The notes below the pieces were generated by a model. That model saw only the letters and a program-made list of their open reading frames with translations, had not been told where the DNA came from and searched no databases. The position numbers and the translations under genes are program-made. Positions 34,273-44,592 of a stretch of 64,000 nucleotides of DNA are shown here, in pieces. Within the stretch, counting starts at the first letter, position 1. Each line of letters starts with the position of its first letter. The DNA is from Acetobacter ghanensis. GTDB lineage: Bacteria; Pseudomonadota; Alphaproteobacteria; Acetobacterales; Acetobacteraceae. The DNA is taken from positions 1,153,896-1,217,895 of the forward strand of contig NZ_LN609302.1 in NCBI RefSeq assembly GCF_001499675.1, written 5' to 3'.

Positions 34273-36307
34273 GGGTAGGGGACGCCAGTACGGACACGCC
34301 ACGCGCCGGACAGGTTGCCAGCAGAACTGCCTTAAGCAGCGCCCCGCTCTGGGTATGGGGCGTGTGGCGGGCAGCAATGCTGCCGTACAGCGAGTCGTCA
34401 TTCATCCTTGCGCAATCCGGAAAAGCAGACCAAGGCAGCAAAGACGGAGTTCCTGTTTTCGTCAATCGCACACAGAGGCCTTGCCGTGTTGTTGTGGTGG
34501 CATGGATGTTCACGTTTTGCCCTATAAGAGGCGTGAGAAAGGCCGCCGCCAGCCGGTTTTGGCAGTCCTGCGTGCTTCTGGTCGCACGGCGTTCGGTAAA
34601 ATTAAGGTGCGATGCCAAAGAGCAATCCTGCCCGGAGAGTGGCGCGCAGGCCACATCGGAACCCGTTGGGCGGCCACCACCACACCATGCGCTGATGGCT
34701 CTATGCGCCACCAGATCGGCATAACGTCGGATTGGGCTGGTGAAGTGCGTATATAAAGGCAGACCAAGGCCATTATGGCGGCCCGCTACGGTGCTATAAC
34801 GCGCGGCGGGGCGGGGGTGCGCCGCGCTAGGGGCCGCATGAACCCGGAACAGGACTGGGAGCCGATTATTATAAGCGGTTTCGGCTGCAAGCGCGTTTGC
34901 AGCAATCATGAAGCTGGCAACCAGATCATGGGTTGCAAAGCGTTCACGCGGTAAAAAGGCAGCAGGCTGCCCATCAGGGTGGAAGGTGATGGCCCAGGCA
35001 TCTTCTTCCAAACGCATGACTCCGCGTTTGGTTGCAGCGTTATCCAAAGCACGGCCCGCAGCCTGTAGTGTACCCAGCAAGGTAGGAGGAAGTGCATGGA
35101 TGGGATGTGCGGGTGGGAGCGGGTTACCGTCCAGCGCATCCTGCGCATCACGGTAGGTCAGGCGGGCTGCGCTCTGCATGATGCCTTGGCCGATCGTGCC
35201 GTGCAGTATTTCTCCATCATGCGTTATGGAAATATCCGCAAACAGGCAAAGCCGGTCCTGCCCCGGTAGGAGTGAGCAGGCATTGGCCGACAGGCTAGGC
35301 GGGAGCATGGGCACCACGCGGTCGGGTAAATAGAGCGAGGTGCCTCGCAAGCGTGCATCCGTGTCCAGCGCCGACCCTGTGGGAACGTAGTGGCTGACAT
35401 CTGCAATGGCGACGATGAGGTGAAAACCTGCCTCGGTTGGCTCCGCCCATATGGCATCGTCAAAATCCTGCGCTGTGTCATCATCCAGCGTTATCAGGGG
35501 GAGGTTCCGCAGGTCCCGCCGGTTGTCGGGGGCAGGCTGGTTTTGTAGGGCTGCTGCAAGGTCTGCAATGCGTTGGCCTTCCTGCTCTGCCGCGCTGGAA
35601 AAACAGGTCGGCACGTCATGCGTCAGCAGGCTTAACTGGCTGGGCATACCAGCTTGCGCCGCATGTCCATACGGAGCAGGCTTGTCCACAGCAAGGGCGC
35701 CATCGGGCATGAGGCGTAAGGTTGCCAGTACAACTTCTCCCGGTTCCGGCAGAGCATACTGGCCCGGTTCGGCCAAAGAGAATGTTCCAGAAATTTGCGG
35801 GTTGCAGGCCCATAACTGGTCCATGGGCGTGCCGTTAGGGTCAAGCGCACGGGCAAAGGCCAGTGTTTCGCACGTTCTGGCCAGCAGGCGTTCTGCCCGT
35901 GCCTCCCGGCGGCGGTTCCCGCAGGATGGGCGCAGACGTGCCAGAACCGTATCTCCGGGGAGGGGAAAGGGCAAGCCGGGTGCCAGTGTCTGGAGCAGGA
36001 CCGAGGCTGCTGCTGGGTCATCGGCCATGATGCCGCAGGGCGTTCCATCCATGCGGATGTGGGTTATGCGCACCCGTGCGGTTTCTGGCAGCCCTATGGA
36101 TGTTTTGAGGCGTCCTGCAGGCAGGTCCAGCAAAGCGCCACTCAAAGCCATATCGTGCAATATGGCTTTGAGGCGGGCCTTGTCCCGCACGGGGCGGCCG
36201 AATGCCCTGAGAATATCTGTCAGCCCTACAGGGGCGACCCCGTCCAGCAGGAAGGCCCGAAGTGCTGCGCTGGAAGGAAGGGCAGCAACTTCAGACCTGC
36301 CAGACAT
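34262..36307 (-). CDS. rnr: ribonuclease R
   Basis: 3'-to-5' exoribonuclease of the RNB family, 681 residues. Seen: an N-terminal winged-helix part, cold-shock-like segments, and the RNB core with LDDDTAQDFDDAIWAEP, whose aspartates bind the catalytic metals, plus YTHFTSPIRRYADLVAHRA. The C-terminal S1 domain is hard to recognise and no Lys-rich tail is seen; typical RNase R is 700-800 residues, so it is on the short side. It starts three bases after the topA stop and overlaps the protease gene that follows, so the set is co-transcribed. Confidence 0.88.
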   Translation of the reverse strand: MSGRSEVAALPSSAALRAFLLDGVAPVGLTDILRAFGRPVRDKARLKAILHDMALSGALLDLPAGRLKTSIGLPETARVRITHIRMDGTPCGIMADDPAAASVLLQTLAPGLPFPLPGDTVLARLRPSCGNRRREARAERLLARTCETLAFARALDPNGTPMDQLWACNPQISGTFSLAEPGQYALPEPGEVVLATLRLMPDGALAVDKPAPYGHAAQAGMPSQLSLLTHDVPTCFSSAAEQEGQRIADLAAALQNQPAPDNRRDLRNLPLITLDDDTAQDFDDAIWAEPTEAGFHLIVAIADVSHYVPTGSALDTDARLRGTSLYLPDRVVPMLPPSLSANACSLLPGQDRLCLFADISITHDGEILHGTIGQGIMQSAARLTYRDAQDALDGNPLPPAHPIHALPPTLLGTLQAAGRALDNAATKRGVMRLEEDAWAITFHPDGQPAAFLPRERFATHDLVASFMIAANALAAETAYNNRLPVLFRVHAAPSAAHPRPAARYSTVAGRHNGLGLPLYTHFTSPIRRYADLVAHRAISAWCGGGRPTGSDVACAPLSGQDCSLASHLNFTERRATRSTQDCQNRLAAAFLTPLIGQNVNIHATTTTRQGLCVRLTKTGTPSLLPWSAFPDCARMNDDSLYGSIAARHTPHTQSGALLKAVLLATCPARGVSVLASPTHAC

Positions 36308-36310
36308 GGG

Positions 36311-39007
36311 TTATTCAGCCTTTTTCTTACGTGTTGTTGTTGTGGTCTTGCGGGCCTTGGGCTTGGCGGCAGGTTTATCGTCTTCCGTAGTGGCTGCTGT
36401 TTTGGCCTTGGTTGTTTTTTTGGCTGTTGTCTTGGTTGCCGTTTTGGGGGCTGCTTTTTTCTTGGCCGTCGTCTTTTTGGCGCCAGCCTTGGCTTTGAGC
36501 GGTTTGCCCTTGTCTGCCAGCAGGGCTACGGCCTCATCAAGCGTGACCGCATCCATATCTGTGCCGCGTGGCAGGGTGGCAACCACCTGCCCATGCTGTG
36601 CATAGGGGCCAAAGCGGCCCTTGCGCACCATCACAGGTTCTCCATCCTTGGGGTGGTTACCCAGATTACGGATGGAGGCCAGTTTTTTGGCCAGTGCATC
36701 AACAGCACGGTTCAGCCCTACGGTCAGGACATCATCATCCTTGTCGAGCGAGCCATAGACTGCACCCATTTTAACGTAGGGGCCAAACCGGCCCAGACCG
36801 GCCTCTATGGGCTCGCCCGTTTCGGGGTGCAGCCCCACAAGGCGAGGGAGCGAGAGCAGACCAACAGCCTGATCCAGCGTAATACTGGCTCCGTCCATAC
36901 CCTTTGGCAGAGAGGCGCGGCGGGGTTTGGCTTTTTTGTCCGCAGGGTCGGGTTCTCCCTGCTGCACATACAGGCCCCACGGCCCCTGACGAACCGTAAT
37001 ATCCTCTCCCGTTTCCGGGTGCTGGCCCAGCAGGCGCATACCGTCCTTGAGCGCGCCGCTTCCATCGCCATCTTCGGCGCTGTCGGCGGTCAGGCGGCGG
37101 GTGTACTGGCACTCGGGGTAATTCGAGCAGCCAATAAAGGCACCATAACGCCCCAGTTTGAGGCCAAGTCGCCCCGTACCGCAGGATGCGCAATGCCTTG
37201 GGTCCGAGCCATCCGCGCGGGGGGGGAAGAAGAACGGACCAAGATCCTTGTCGAGTGCATTCAGCACGTCGGTAATGGTCAGTTCCTTGGTGTCACCCAC
37301 CGCTTTGGAAAAGTCGTTCCAGAAGGACGCCAGAACTTCCTTCCACTGGGCCTGCCCGTCTGAAATATCGTCCAGAAGCTCTTCTAGACTGGCGGTAAAG
37401 CCCGTGTCCACATAGCGTTCAAAGAAGGACACAAGGAAGGCAGTTACCAGCCGCCCGCGGGCTTCTGGCACAAACCGTCTATTTTCGAGCTGGACGTAAC
37501 TACGGTCTTGCAGAACGGTCAGGATGGAGGCGTAGGTCGAGGGACGGCCAATGCCCAGTTCTTCCATTTTTTTGACCAGCGATGCTTCCGAATAACGTGG
37601 GGGCGGCTGGGTAAAGTGCTGCTCGGCCTCCACGCCTTCCCGCTTGAGCGGGTCTTTCTCATGCATGGGGGGGAGCATGCGGGATTCGTCATCCGCTGCT
37701 TTTTCGGTGTCATCCCGCCCTTCACGGTAGAGCTTGAGAAAACCGTCAAAGGTGATGATCGAGCCATTGGCACGCAGCACCGTCTGGCCGGAGGGGCCAG
37801 CAATATCCACAGCAACCTGATCCAGCGTGGCCGATTCCATCTGGCTGGCCACTGCGCGCTTCCACACCAGTTCGTACAGGCGGCGCTGGTCGTTGTTCAG
37901 GTGGCGGGCGACCGATTCGGGCGTGCGGGAAATATCCGTGGGGCGAATGGCCTCATGCGCTTCCTGCGCATTTTTGGCTTTGGATGTGTAGTGGCGAGGC
38001 TGGGCGGGCACGTAGTCTGCGCCAATTTTGCTGCCAATATGGCTGCGTATGGCGTGTACGGCCTCCTGCGCCATGGTCACACCATCGGTTCGCATATAGG
38101 TGATCAGGCCGACCGTTTCCCCACCCAGATCCATACCTTCGTAGAGCTGCTGGGCAGTGCGCATGGTGGTCTGGGCACTCATACCCAGCTTGCGCGATGC
38201 CTCCTGCTGCAAAGTGGAGGTGGTAAACGGTGGCTGCGGGTTACGCCGGACCTTGCGCCGCTCAATGGAGCGAACACTCAGTTCTTCTGCTTCCACCGCG
38301 CGTTTGGCAGCTTCGGCCTGCTCGGCATTGCCAAGGTCAAACTGGTCGAGCTTTTTGCCGTTCAGGTGGGTCAGGCGTGCGGTAAAAGGCGCGTTGCCCG
38401 GCGTAAGCAGCGATGCCGTTACGCTCCAGTATTCACGCGGTTTAAAGACTTCAATCTCCGCCTCGCGCTCACAGATCAGGCGCAGGGCAACGGACTGCAC
38501 GCGCCCGGCACTGCGCGAGCCGGGCAGCTTGCGCCACAGCACGGGGGAGAGGGTAAAGCCTACTAGATAGTCCAGCGCGCGCCGGGCCAGATAGGCCTCG
38601 ATTAGCGGAAAATCGAGGTCGCGCGGGTGCGCCATGGCGTGTTTGATGGCGCTTTTGGTAATTTCGTTAAACGTAACGCGCTGCACGTCCACGCCTTTGA
38701 GCGCGTTGCGCTCCTCCAGCATGGCGCGCACATGCCACGAAATAGCCTCGCCCTCCCGATCCGGGTCAGTGGCAAGGTAGAGGTGCCGCGCACCTTTGAG
38801 CGCCTTGATGATGGCGGCAACCTGCTTTGTACCGCGTTCATCGGCCTGCCACTTCATGGCAAAGCCTTCGTCCGGCAGGACAGACCCGTCTTTGGGTGGG
38901 AGGTCACGCACATGCCCAAACGATGCAAGCACCGTGTAACCATCGCCCAGATATTTGTTGATCGTTTTAGCCTTGGCTGGGCTTTCGACCACAACAACGT
39001 CAGTCAT
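36311..39007 (-). CDS. topA: DNA topoisomerase I
   Basis: Type IA topoisomerase relaxing negative supercoils; 898 residues. TOPRIM part at the start (VVVVESPAKAKTINKYLG and YLATDPDREGEAISWH), active-site tyrosine in LITYMRTDG near residue 310, one C4 zinc-ribbon (CASCG...CSNYPEC), and Topo C-terminal repeats with the FGPY pattern. It ends in a tail of Lys, Ala and Thr, as usual in alphaproteobacteria. GGAGAG lies before the ATG. dprA is upstream after a 29-base gap, a common dprA-topA pair. Confidence 0.96.
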   Translation of the reverse strand: MTDVVVVESPAKAKTINKYLGDGYTVLASFGHVRDLPPKDGSVLPDEGFAMKWQADERGTKQVAAIIKALKGARHLYLATDPDREGEAISWHVRAMLEERNALKGVDVQRVTFNEITKSAIKHAMAHPRDLDFPLIEAYLARRALDYLVGFTLSPVLWRKLPGSRSAGRVQSVALRLICEREAEIEVFKPREYWSVTASLLTPGNAPFTARLTHLNGKKLDQFDLGNAEQAEAAKRAVEAEELSVRSIERRKVRRNPQPPFTTSTLQQEASRKLGMSAQTTMRTAQQLYEGMDLGGETVGLITYMRTDGVTMAQEAVHAIRSHIGSKIGADYVPAQPRHYTSKAKNAQEAHEAIRPTDISRTPESVARHLNNDQRRLYELVWKRAVASQMESATLDQVAVDIAGPSGQTVLRANGSIITFDGFLKLYREGRDDTEKAADDESRMLPPMHEKDPLKREGVEAEQHFTQPPPRYSEASLVKKMEELGIGRPSTYASILTVLQDRSYVQLENRRFVPEARGRLVTAFLVSFFERYVDTGFTASLEELLDDISDGQAQWKEVLASFWNDFSKAVGDTKELTITDVLNALDKDLGPFFFPPRADGSDPRHCASCGTGRLGLKLGRYGAFIGCSNYPECQYTRRLTADSAEDGDGSGALKDGMRLLGQHPETGEDITVRQGPWGLYVQQGEPDPADKKAKPRRASLPKGMDGASITLDQAVGLLSLPRLVGLHPETGEPIEAGLGRFGPYVKMGAVYGSLDKDDDVLTVGLNRAVDALAKKLASIRNLGNHPKDGEPVMVRKGRFGPYAQHGQVVATLPRGTDMDAVTLDEAVALLADKGKPLKAKAGAKKTTAKKKAAPKTATKTTAKKTTKAKTAATTEDDKPAAKPKARKTTTTTRKKKAE

Positions 39008-39036
39008 ACTCTCTCCGACCTGCCCGGAAGCAGCAC

Positions 39037-40275
39037 TTACCTACTCGTTTCTGCCTGCCCGTTAGTTAGCCCAACGCGACCATCCTGATAGGTGGTCACC
39101 TGACCTGACAGCTCAAGCTGGGTGAGCGCGGCCAGAACGACAGAAGCCGAGAACTGGCAGCGCCTTATAAGATCGTCAACAGCTACGGGTGTAAAGGATA
39201 GAAGGTCAAGCAGTTGCCTGCCGGGGTCTGCGCTGGGGTTCGACGCAGGGGAGGAAGGGGAGAGTTTATCTTTAATGCTTTGATTTAAATCGTATTTTTT
39301 GGAATTCGTATGAGCTTCTGCATCGCTTTTAAGGGGTGGAAGAGATGCAAATAGGTCCAGCGTGGATTTTGTCTTTGACAGACCCGCAGATGAGTATTCG
39401 GGGCTGGGCAAGGCAATATGGGGCAGAATATCAGCGGCGCGTTCGGTCAGAATAGCGCCTTTGCGCAGCAGGTCATTACTGCCCCGGCACCGTGGGTCCA
39501 GAGGGGAGCCGGGTACGGCAAACACCTCACGCCCATAATCTGCCGCCATACGGGCAGTGATTAATGTGCCGGAATGGGGGGCCGCCTCCACAACAACACA
39601 GCCAAGGGCAAGCCCCGCAATAAGCCGGTTCCGGCGCGGAAAATGGCGGCCCTGAGGGGCTGTGCCAAGGGGGGCTTCGGTAATAACGGCCCCCATCTGC
39701 GCTATGTGTGCCTGTAAGGTGGCGTTCTGTGCAGGGTAGGGACAATCCAGCCCACCGGCTATGGCGGCAATGGTCAGCCCCTGCCTGTAAAGCGCGCCTT
39801 TGTGGGCCGCACTATCAATGCCCCGCGCCAGACCGGAAATAACGGTCAAGCCGGAGTCGGCCAATTCTGTTGCAAGGCTTTCCGCCAGCCGCAACCCTTG
39901 TGCGGAGGCATTGCGGGCTCCCACAATGCCTATGCCGGGCTGGTGTAGGCAGGCCGCATCGCCCAGAACACTCAACACGGGCGGAGCATCGGGGATGTGG
40001 CGTAAAAGGGCCGGGTAGTCCGGGTCCAGCAGGGTTAAAAACTGGCCGCCTAATGCGAGCGTGCCCTCTATTTCCCGTTCAATGCTGTCCGCTGAGGGGA
40101 TGGAAGGCTTGGTGCGCCCACGCACAGGCAGACCGGGGAGGGCGTCCAGCGCTGCGGCGGGCGAACCATACTGTGCTACCAGCCGCTGCCATGTGCGCGG
40201 CCCTACCTGCTCCGTGCGTGCCAGCCGGAGGGCTGCACGCAAGTCGTTTATGCCTTGGTGGGCTGGGGTGAACAA
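39037..40275 (-). CDS. dprA: DNA-processing protein DprA
   Basis: Binds incoming single-stranded DNA and loads RecA during natural transformation; 412 residues. Seen: SAM-like N-terminal part (about 10-55), Rossmann-like core with GIVGARNASAQGLRLAESL, SGLARGIDSAAHKGAL and PYPAQNATL, then a linker rich in Ser and Lys and a C-terminal winged helix (LLDLLSFTPVAVDDLI). The start is unusual: the frame opens with TTG at 40275, inside the plsY end, and has no ATG before the conserved region. Translation is probably coupled to plsY. comEC lies 4.3 kb away. Confidence 0.88.
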   Translation of the reverse strand: MFTPAHQGINDLRAALRLARTEQVGPRTWQRLVAQYGSPAAALDALPGLPVRGRTKPSIPSADSIEREIEGTLALGGQFLTLLDPDYPALLRHIPDAPPVLSVLGDAACLHQPGIGIVGARNASAQGLRLAESLATELADSGLTVISGLARGIDSAAHKGALYRQGLTIAAIAGGLDCPYPAQNATLQAHIAQMGAVITEAPLGTAPQGRHFPRRNRLIAGLALGCVVVEAAPHSGTLITARMAADYGREVFAVPGSPLDPRCRGSNDLLRKGAILTERAADILPHIALPSPEYSSAGLSKTKSTLDLFASLPPLKSDAEAHTNSKKYDLNQSIKDKLSPSSPASNPSADPGRQLLDLLSFTPVAVDDLIRRCQFSASVVLAALTQLELSGQVTTYQDGRVGLTNGQAETSR

Positions 40276-40928
40276 AATGGCTGGTCAGTTTTTTTCTGGC
40301 CAATGCGGGACTCGGTTCCCCGCAGGATACGACCAATGTTTTCATGGTGCCGGGCAATGACCAGCAGGCTGATCAGCAATGTGGCCATAGGCTTGGGGCT
40401 GCTCTGAAAAGAAAATCCATACAGGGCCAGAATAACCACGGGCATGACCACAAACGCCGCCAGAGCACCAGCGGAGGAAATGCGGGAAGCCTTGGCAACC
40501 CCTAGCCAGACGGCACAGCCGATCAACCCCGTAATGGGGGAGAGGGCAAGCAATGCACCCAACCCGGTTGCAACACCCTTACCACCACGAAAACCCAGAA
40601 AAATGGGGAAACAATGCCCAACCACAGCCGCCAGTGCCGCGAGGGACGCAGTGCGGTCCGAAAAATCGGGCGATGTCATGACCCATGCGATCAGAACCGC
40701 CAGAAACCCTTTGGCCGCGTCCAGCCCCAGTGTGGCTGCGGCCAGATCCTTACGGCCGGTGCGCAGCACATTGGTGGCTCCAATATTGCCAGACCCGATC
40801 TTGCGCAGGTCTCCTGCGCCACCAATGTTGGTCAGGATCAGCCCGAACGGTACGCTTCCAAGGGCGTACCCCATGAATGCCATAGCCGCCATAAGCCACA
40901 GAATGTAGGAGGGGAGCTGCTCGGTCAT
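40248..40928 (-). CDS. plsY: acyl-phosphate:glycerol-3-phosphate acyltransferase
   Basis: Polytopic inner-membrane enzyme that starts phospholipid synthesis from acyl phosphate; 226 residues. Seen: GSVPFGLILTNI near residue 25, DLRKIGSGNIGATNVLRTGRK (the phosphate-binding loop), and FLGFRGGKGVATGLGAL near residue 110, all hallmarks of PlsY. It overlaps pyrC' by four bases at its start and dprA by 28 bases at its end. PlsC, the next acyltransferase, is at 58.8 kb. Confidence 0.95.
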   Translation of the reverse strand: MTEQLPSYILWLMAAMAFMGYALGSVPFGLILTNIGGAGDLRKIGSGNIGATNVLRTGRKDLAAATLGLDAAKGFLAVLIAWVMTSPDFSDRTASLAALAAVVGHCFPIFLGFRGGKGVATGLGALLALSPITGLIGCAVWLGVAKASRISSAGALAAFVVMPVVILALYGFSFQSSPKPMATLLISLLVIARHHENIGRILRGTESRIGQKKTDQPFCSPQPTKA

Positions 40929-42217
40929 GCCGCGTCTGCCTCATACACGCGCTGACCAGCCTTCCATGTGCCCAGCACGCGGCCTTCTAATGGGCGGCGG
41001 TCAAACGGTGTGTTCTGCGCGCGACCGGGGAGTTTGCCAGCGGTGACCAGCCAACTCTGGTCCGGGGCAAACAGGCAAAGGTCCGCCTGCGCGCCCATAG
41101 CCAGAGTGCCCGCCTCCACGCCCAGCAGGTTAGCAGGGCGGTGGGTCAGGAGTGCTAGAGCCTGTGGCAAGGTCAGCGTACCATCATGCACACGGGCCAG
41201 CGTTACGCCCAGCAGGGTAACCATGCCTGTGCCGCCGGTTGCGGCCTGTGCAAACGGCAGGCGTTTGTCGTCCGCATCTCTTGGGTGATGGTCGGAGGCA
41301 ATGGCGTCAATCGTGCCATCAGTCAGCGCCGCGCAGACGGCCAGCCGGTCGGCCTCACTCCGCAATGGGGGAGAGAACTTGGCGTAGGTTCTAAAATCGC
41401 CAATCGCGTTTTCGTTCAGGTCAAAATAAGGGGGGGCTGTATCGCAGGTTACGTTCAGCCCGCGCGCCTTGGCCTGACGGATCAGGTCCAGTCCTTCCCC
41501 TGTGGAAACATGACCAAAATGCAGGCGGCCCCCGGTCAGTTCCGCCAAGCGGATGTCCCGCGCGATCATAATCGATTCGGCAGCGGTGGGAATGCCCGCA
41601 AGCCCAAGGCGGGTTGCCAGTGCGCCAGATGTGGCACAGCCCGAGCCAGCCAGAGATGGGTCTTCGGGGTGCTGCACCACCATGGCGTTAAACCCGCTGG
41701 CGTAAGCTAGTGCCAGCCGCATGAGGCGGGAAGGGTCTATGGCGCGGTTGCCATCGGTAAAGGCCACGGCTCCCGCTTCGTGCAGCAGGCCGATTTCGGC
41801 CAGTTCCTTTCCTTCGCACCCTTTGGTCAGGGCACCATAGGGCAGAATGGTTACGGCCCCGGTTTCCTCCCCACGGGTGCGGAGCATCCGGACAAGGGCG
41901 GGGTTATCTATGGCGGGTTTGCAGGTGGGGAGTACTGCAATGGTGGTAATACCCCCAGCAGAGGCTGCACGGGTGGCGGAGGCTATGGTCTCACGGTACT
42001 CGTAGCCCGGTTCGCCAATTTCTACGCGCATGTCCACAAGGCCGGGGCACAGCACGGCACCTTGCCCATCCACATGGGTTGCCCCTTCTGGCCTGCCTTC
42101 GGCCCCCGGTTTGTCTATGCTGGCTATCCGTCCGTCCTGCACCAGCAGGCGGCCGGGCTGGTCCAGCCCGGAGGCGGGGTCGATCAGGCGAACATTTTCA
42201 AAAACAACGGTGGTCAT
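40925..42217 (-). CDS. dihydroorotase-like protein PyrC', probably without catalysis
   Basis: 430 residues, amidohydrolase fold, coupled to pyrB by ATGA and to plsY by ATGA. Active dihydroorotases have a metal-binding HxH just after the first strand; here the same place reads [10 protein letters not shown], with R64 and E66 where the histidines should be. A later His-rich segment (TPHHL in active enzymes) reads TAPPYFDL. The final Asp region [10 protein letters not shown] remains. Pseudomonas has a similar inactive PyrC' that forms a complex with PyrB. By that parallel it is a structural partner of aspartate carbamoyltransferase, and the real dihydroorotase would be elsewhere. Confidence 0.85.
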   Translation of the reverse strand: MTTVVFENVRLIDPASGLDQPGRLLVQDGRIASIDKPGAEGRPEGATHVDGQGAVLCPGLVDMRVEIGEPGYEYRETIASATRAASAGGITTIAVLPTCKPAIDNPALVRMLRTRGEETGAVTILPYGALTKGCEGKELAEIGLLHEAGAVAFTDGNRAIDPSRLMRLALAYASGFNAMVVQHPEDPSLAGSGCATSGALATRLGLAGIPTAAESIMIARDIRLAELTGGRLHFGHVSTGEGLDLIRQAKARGLNVTCDTAPPYFDLNENAIGDFRTYAKFSPPLRSEADRLAVCAALTDGTIDAIASDHHPRDADDKRLPFAQAATGGTGMVTLLGVTLARVHDGTLTLPQALALLTHRPANLLGVEAGTLAMGAQADLCLFAPDQSWLVTAGKLPGRAQNTPFDRRPLEGRVLGTWKAGQRVYEADAA

Positions 42218-43155
42218 GGCGTTTGCCTGCTGCGTGTAAGGCGGTCCAGAACGGCCATGCGTACGGCCACACCCATTTCCACCTGTTCCTGAATAACGCT
42301 CTGGTCGGAATCGGCAACGGAGCTGTCAATTTCCACGCCCCGGTTCATGGGGCCGGGGTGCATGACCAGCGCGTTTTTGTGCGCCAGATCCAGCCGCCTG
42401 CGGTCCAGACCAAAAAAGCGGAAGTATTCGCGTGCGCTGGGGATAAGCCCGGAGGACATGCGCTCACGTTGCAGGCGTAGCATCATCACCACGTCCACAT
42501 CACGCAGGCCATCTTCCATGCTGTGGTGGATGTCCACCCCAAGCTGGCCGAGGTTGCCCGGAACCAGTGTGGGCGGGCCCACAAGGCGCACGGAACTGCC
42601 CATTGTAGTGAGCAGATGAATATTGGAGCGCGCCACGCGGGAATGTGCGACATCCCCACAGATAGCGACTTTAAGCCCCCCCAGAGTGCCGTGGTGGCGG
42701 CGGATGGTCAGCGCATCCAGCAAGGCCTGCGTGGGGTGTTCGTGCATGCCATCGCCAGCATTCACGACCGAGGCTTCCACCTTGCGGGCCAGCAGGGCTG
42801 GTGCGCCCGACTGGGAGTGGCGGACCACAAGCAGGTCCGTACGCATGGCGTTAAGGGTCGCTGCGGTGTCCAGCAGGGTTTCCCCCTTGTTCACCGAGGA
42901 CTGGGCGACGGACATGTTGATCACGTCCGCCCCCAGCCGCTTGCCTGCCAGTTCGAAGGAGGTACGCGTGCGCGTACTGTCTTCAAAAAACAGGTTGATC
43001 AAGGTGCGCCCGCGCAGCACATCGCGCGGGACCTTGCGGGAGCGGTTGAGCAGGGCATAGCTCTCGGCCAGATCCAGCAAAGGCTCGATCTGGTCTGGCG
43101 TCATGCCCTCCAGCCCGAGCAGATGCCGGGTGTGGCGGCCGGGAAAGCTAGCCAT
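42214..43155 (-). CDS. pyrB: aspartate carbamoyltransferase catalytic chain
   Basis: Commits carbamoyl phosphate to pyrimidines; 313 residues. Seen: the carbamoyl-phosphate motif [12 protein letters not shown] near residue 55, [15 protein letters not shown] near residue 135 and [13 protein letters not shown] near residue 270. It overlaps gltX by eight bases and pyrC' by four, so the genes are coupled. No pyrI regulatory chain is seen, which fits the PyrB-PyrC' (class A) type of enzyme. Confidence 0.96.
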   Translation of the reverse strand: MASFPGRHTRHLLGLEGMTPDQIEPLLDLAESYALLNRSRKVPRDVLRGRTLINLFFEDSTRTRTSFELAGKRLGADVINMSVAQSSVNKGETLLDTAATLNAMRTDLLVVRHSQSGAPALLARKVEASVVNAGDGMHEHPTQALLDALTIRRHHGTLGGLKVAICGDVAHSRVARSNIHLLTTMGSSVRLVGPPTLVPGNLGQLGVDIHHSMEDGLRDVDVVMMLRLQRERMSSGLIPSAREYFRFFGLDRRRLDLAHKNALVMHPGPMNRGVEIDSSVADSDQSVIQEQVEMGVAVRMAVLDRLTRSRQTP

Positions 43156-44554
43156 GCAGGACGGCTCCTATTCTGGCCAGTGTTTCATCCCGGCCCAGCG
43201 CTTGCAGGGTTGCATCAATCCCCGGAGAGGAGTTGGAGCCGGTTACGGCTGCGCGCAACGGCTGGGCAACCTGACCAAGCTTGTGGCCGCCACGCTCGGC
43301 AAAGGCGCGCAGGGCGGTGTCTATGTTTTCGGGGCTGAAGGGTTCCACCACGGCCAGATCCCGCGCCAGTTCACCCAAAAGGGCACGCCCTTCGGGGGTA
43401 AGCAGCTTTTCGGCCTTGGCGTTCATGGGCAGGGGCACATGGCGGCCAAGGAAGGCGGCATTCTCGGTCAGTTCAACCAGTGTGCGTGCGCGTTCCTTAA
43501 GGCCGGGCATAAGAGCCAGCACACGGGCACGGGTGGTTTCGTCCACATTAACGCCTTCAACTTTTTTCAGGCGTTCCATCACGTCATCCGTCAGGCGCAC
43601 GTCATCTGCCTGCCGCAGCCATACGGCGTTGATGTGGTCGAGCTTGGCGTAATCCATGCGCGAGGGCGCGCGGCCCACACCATCAATGTCGAACAGCTTG
43701 ATCTGTTCTTCGCGCGAGAGGATTTCCGCATCCCCATGCCCCCAACCCAGACGGAGCAGGTAGTTGCACAGGGCTTCGGGCAGGTAACCCATATCCCGGA
43801 ATTCCACCACGGACTGCGCGCCATGGCGTTTGGACAGCTTGGCACCATCGGGGCCATGGATAAGCGGCAGGTGGCCAAAACGCGGCAGGTCCCAGCCCAT
43901 GGCGCGGTAGATCATGGCCTGACGGAAGGTGTTGGTCAGGTGGTCATCACCACGGATCACGTGGGTAATGGCCATGTCGTGGTCATCCACCACCACGGCG
44001 TGCTGGTAGGTGGGGGTGCCATCGGAACGCAGGATGATCATGTCATCCAGTTCCACATTGGCCACGCGGACTTCGCCCTGCACCAGGTCGTCAATGACCG
44101 CATCCCCTTCACGCGGGGCTTTAATGCGGACGGCAAAAGGAGCGCCTTCGGGGGCTTCGGCCGGGTCCCGGTCACGCCAGAGGCCATTGTAGCGCGGGGG
44201 CTTGCCATTCTTCATGGCGTCCTCACGCATCTGCTTGAGTTCTTCTGGCGTGCAGTAGCACTTGTAGGCCAGACCTTTTTCAAGCAGTTCCAGTGCGACC
44301 TCGCGGTGGCGTGCCTCACGCGTGGACTGGAAGACGGGTTCCTCGTCCGGCGTAATGCCCATCCAGTCCAGTCCCGCAAAAATAACATCTACGGCCTGTT
44401 GGGTGGAGCGTTCGCGGTCGGTATCTTCAATACGCAGGAGGAATTGACCGCCATGGTGACGGGCAAAGAGGAAGTTGAACAGGGCTGCGCGGGCGTTGCC
44501 AATATGCAGCAGGCCTGTCGGACTCGGAGCAAAGCGTGTGCGGATGGTCGTCAT
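43148..44554 (-). CDS. gltX: glutamyl-tRNA synthetase
   Basis: Charges tRNA-Glu; 468 residues from the ATG at 44554 (an earlier ATG at 44572 adds six residues). Seen: the HIGH-type motif [15 protein letters not shown] at the start and KLSKRHG near residue 240, which is the KMSKS loop. The C-terminal anticodon-binding helical domain is present. It is the first gene of the nine-gene minus-strand run and is divergent from comEC with only 38 bases between the start codons, so their promoters must overlap or lie inside the coding regions. Confidence 0.95.
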   Translation of the reverse strand: MTTIRTRFAPSPTGLLHIGNARAALFNFLFARHHGGQFLLRIEDTDRERSTQQAVDVIFAGLDWMGITPDEEPVFQSTREARHREVALELLEKGLAYKCYCTPEELKQMREDAMKNGKPPRYNGLWRDRDPAEAPEGAPFAVRIKAPREGDAVIDDLVQGEVRVANVELDDMIILRSDGTPTYQHAVVVDDHDMAITHVIRGDDHLTNTFRQAMIYRAMGWDLPRFGHLPLIHGPDGAKLSKRHGAQSVVEFRDMGYLPEALCNYLLRLGWGHGDAEILSREEQIKLFDIDGVGRAPSRMDYAKLDHINAVWLRQADDVRLTDDVMERLKKVEGVNVDETTRARVLALMPGLKERARTLVELTENAAFLGRHVPLPMNAKAEKLLTPEGRALLGELARDLAVVEPFSPENIDTALRAFAERGGHKLGQVAQPLRAAVTGSNSSPGIDATLQALGRDETLARIGAVLHG

Positions 44555-44592
44555 GGGGCGTTTCTTTATCACGCGCGGGCGCAGGGAGCCAT

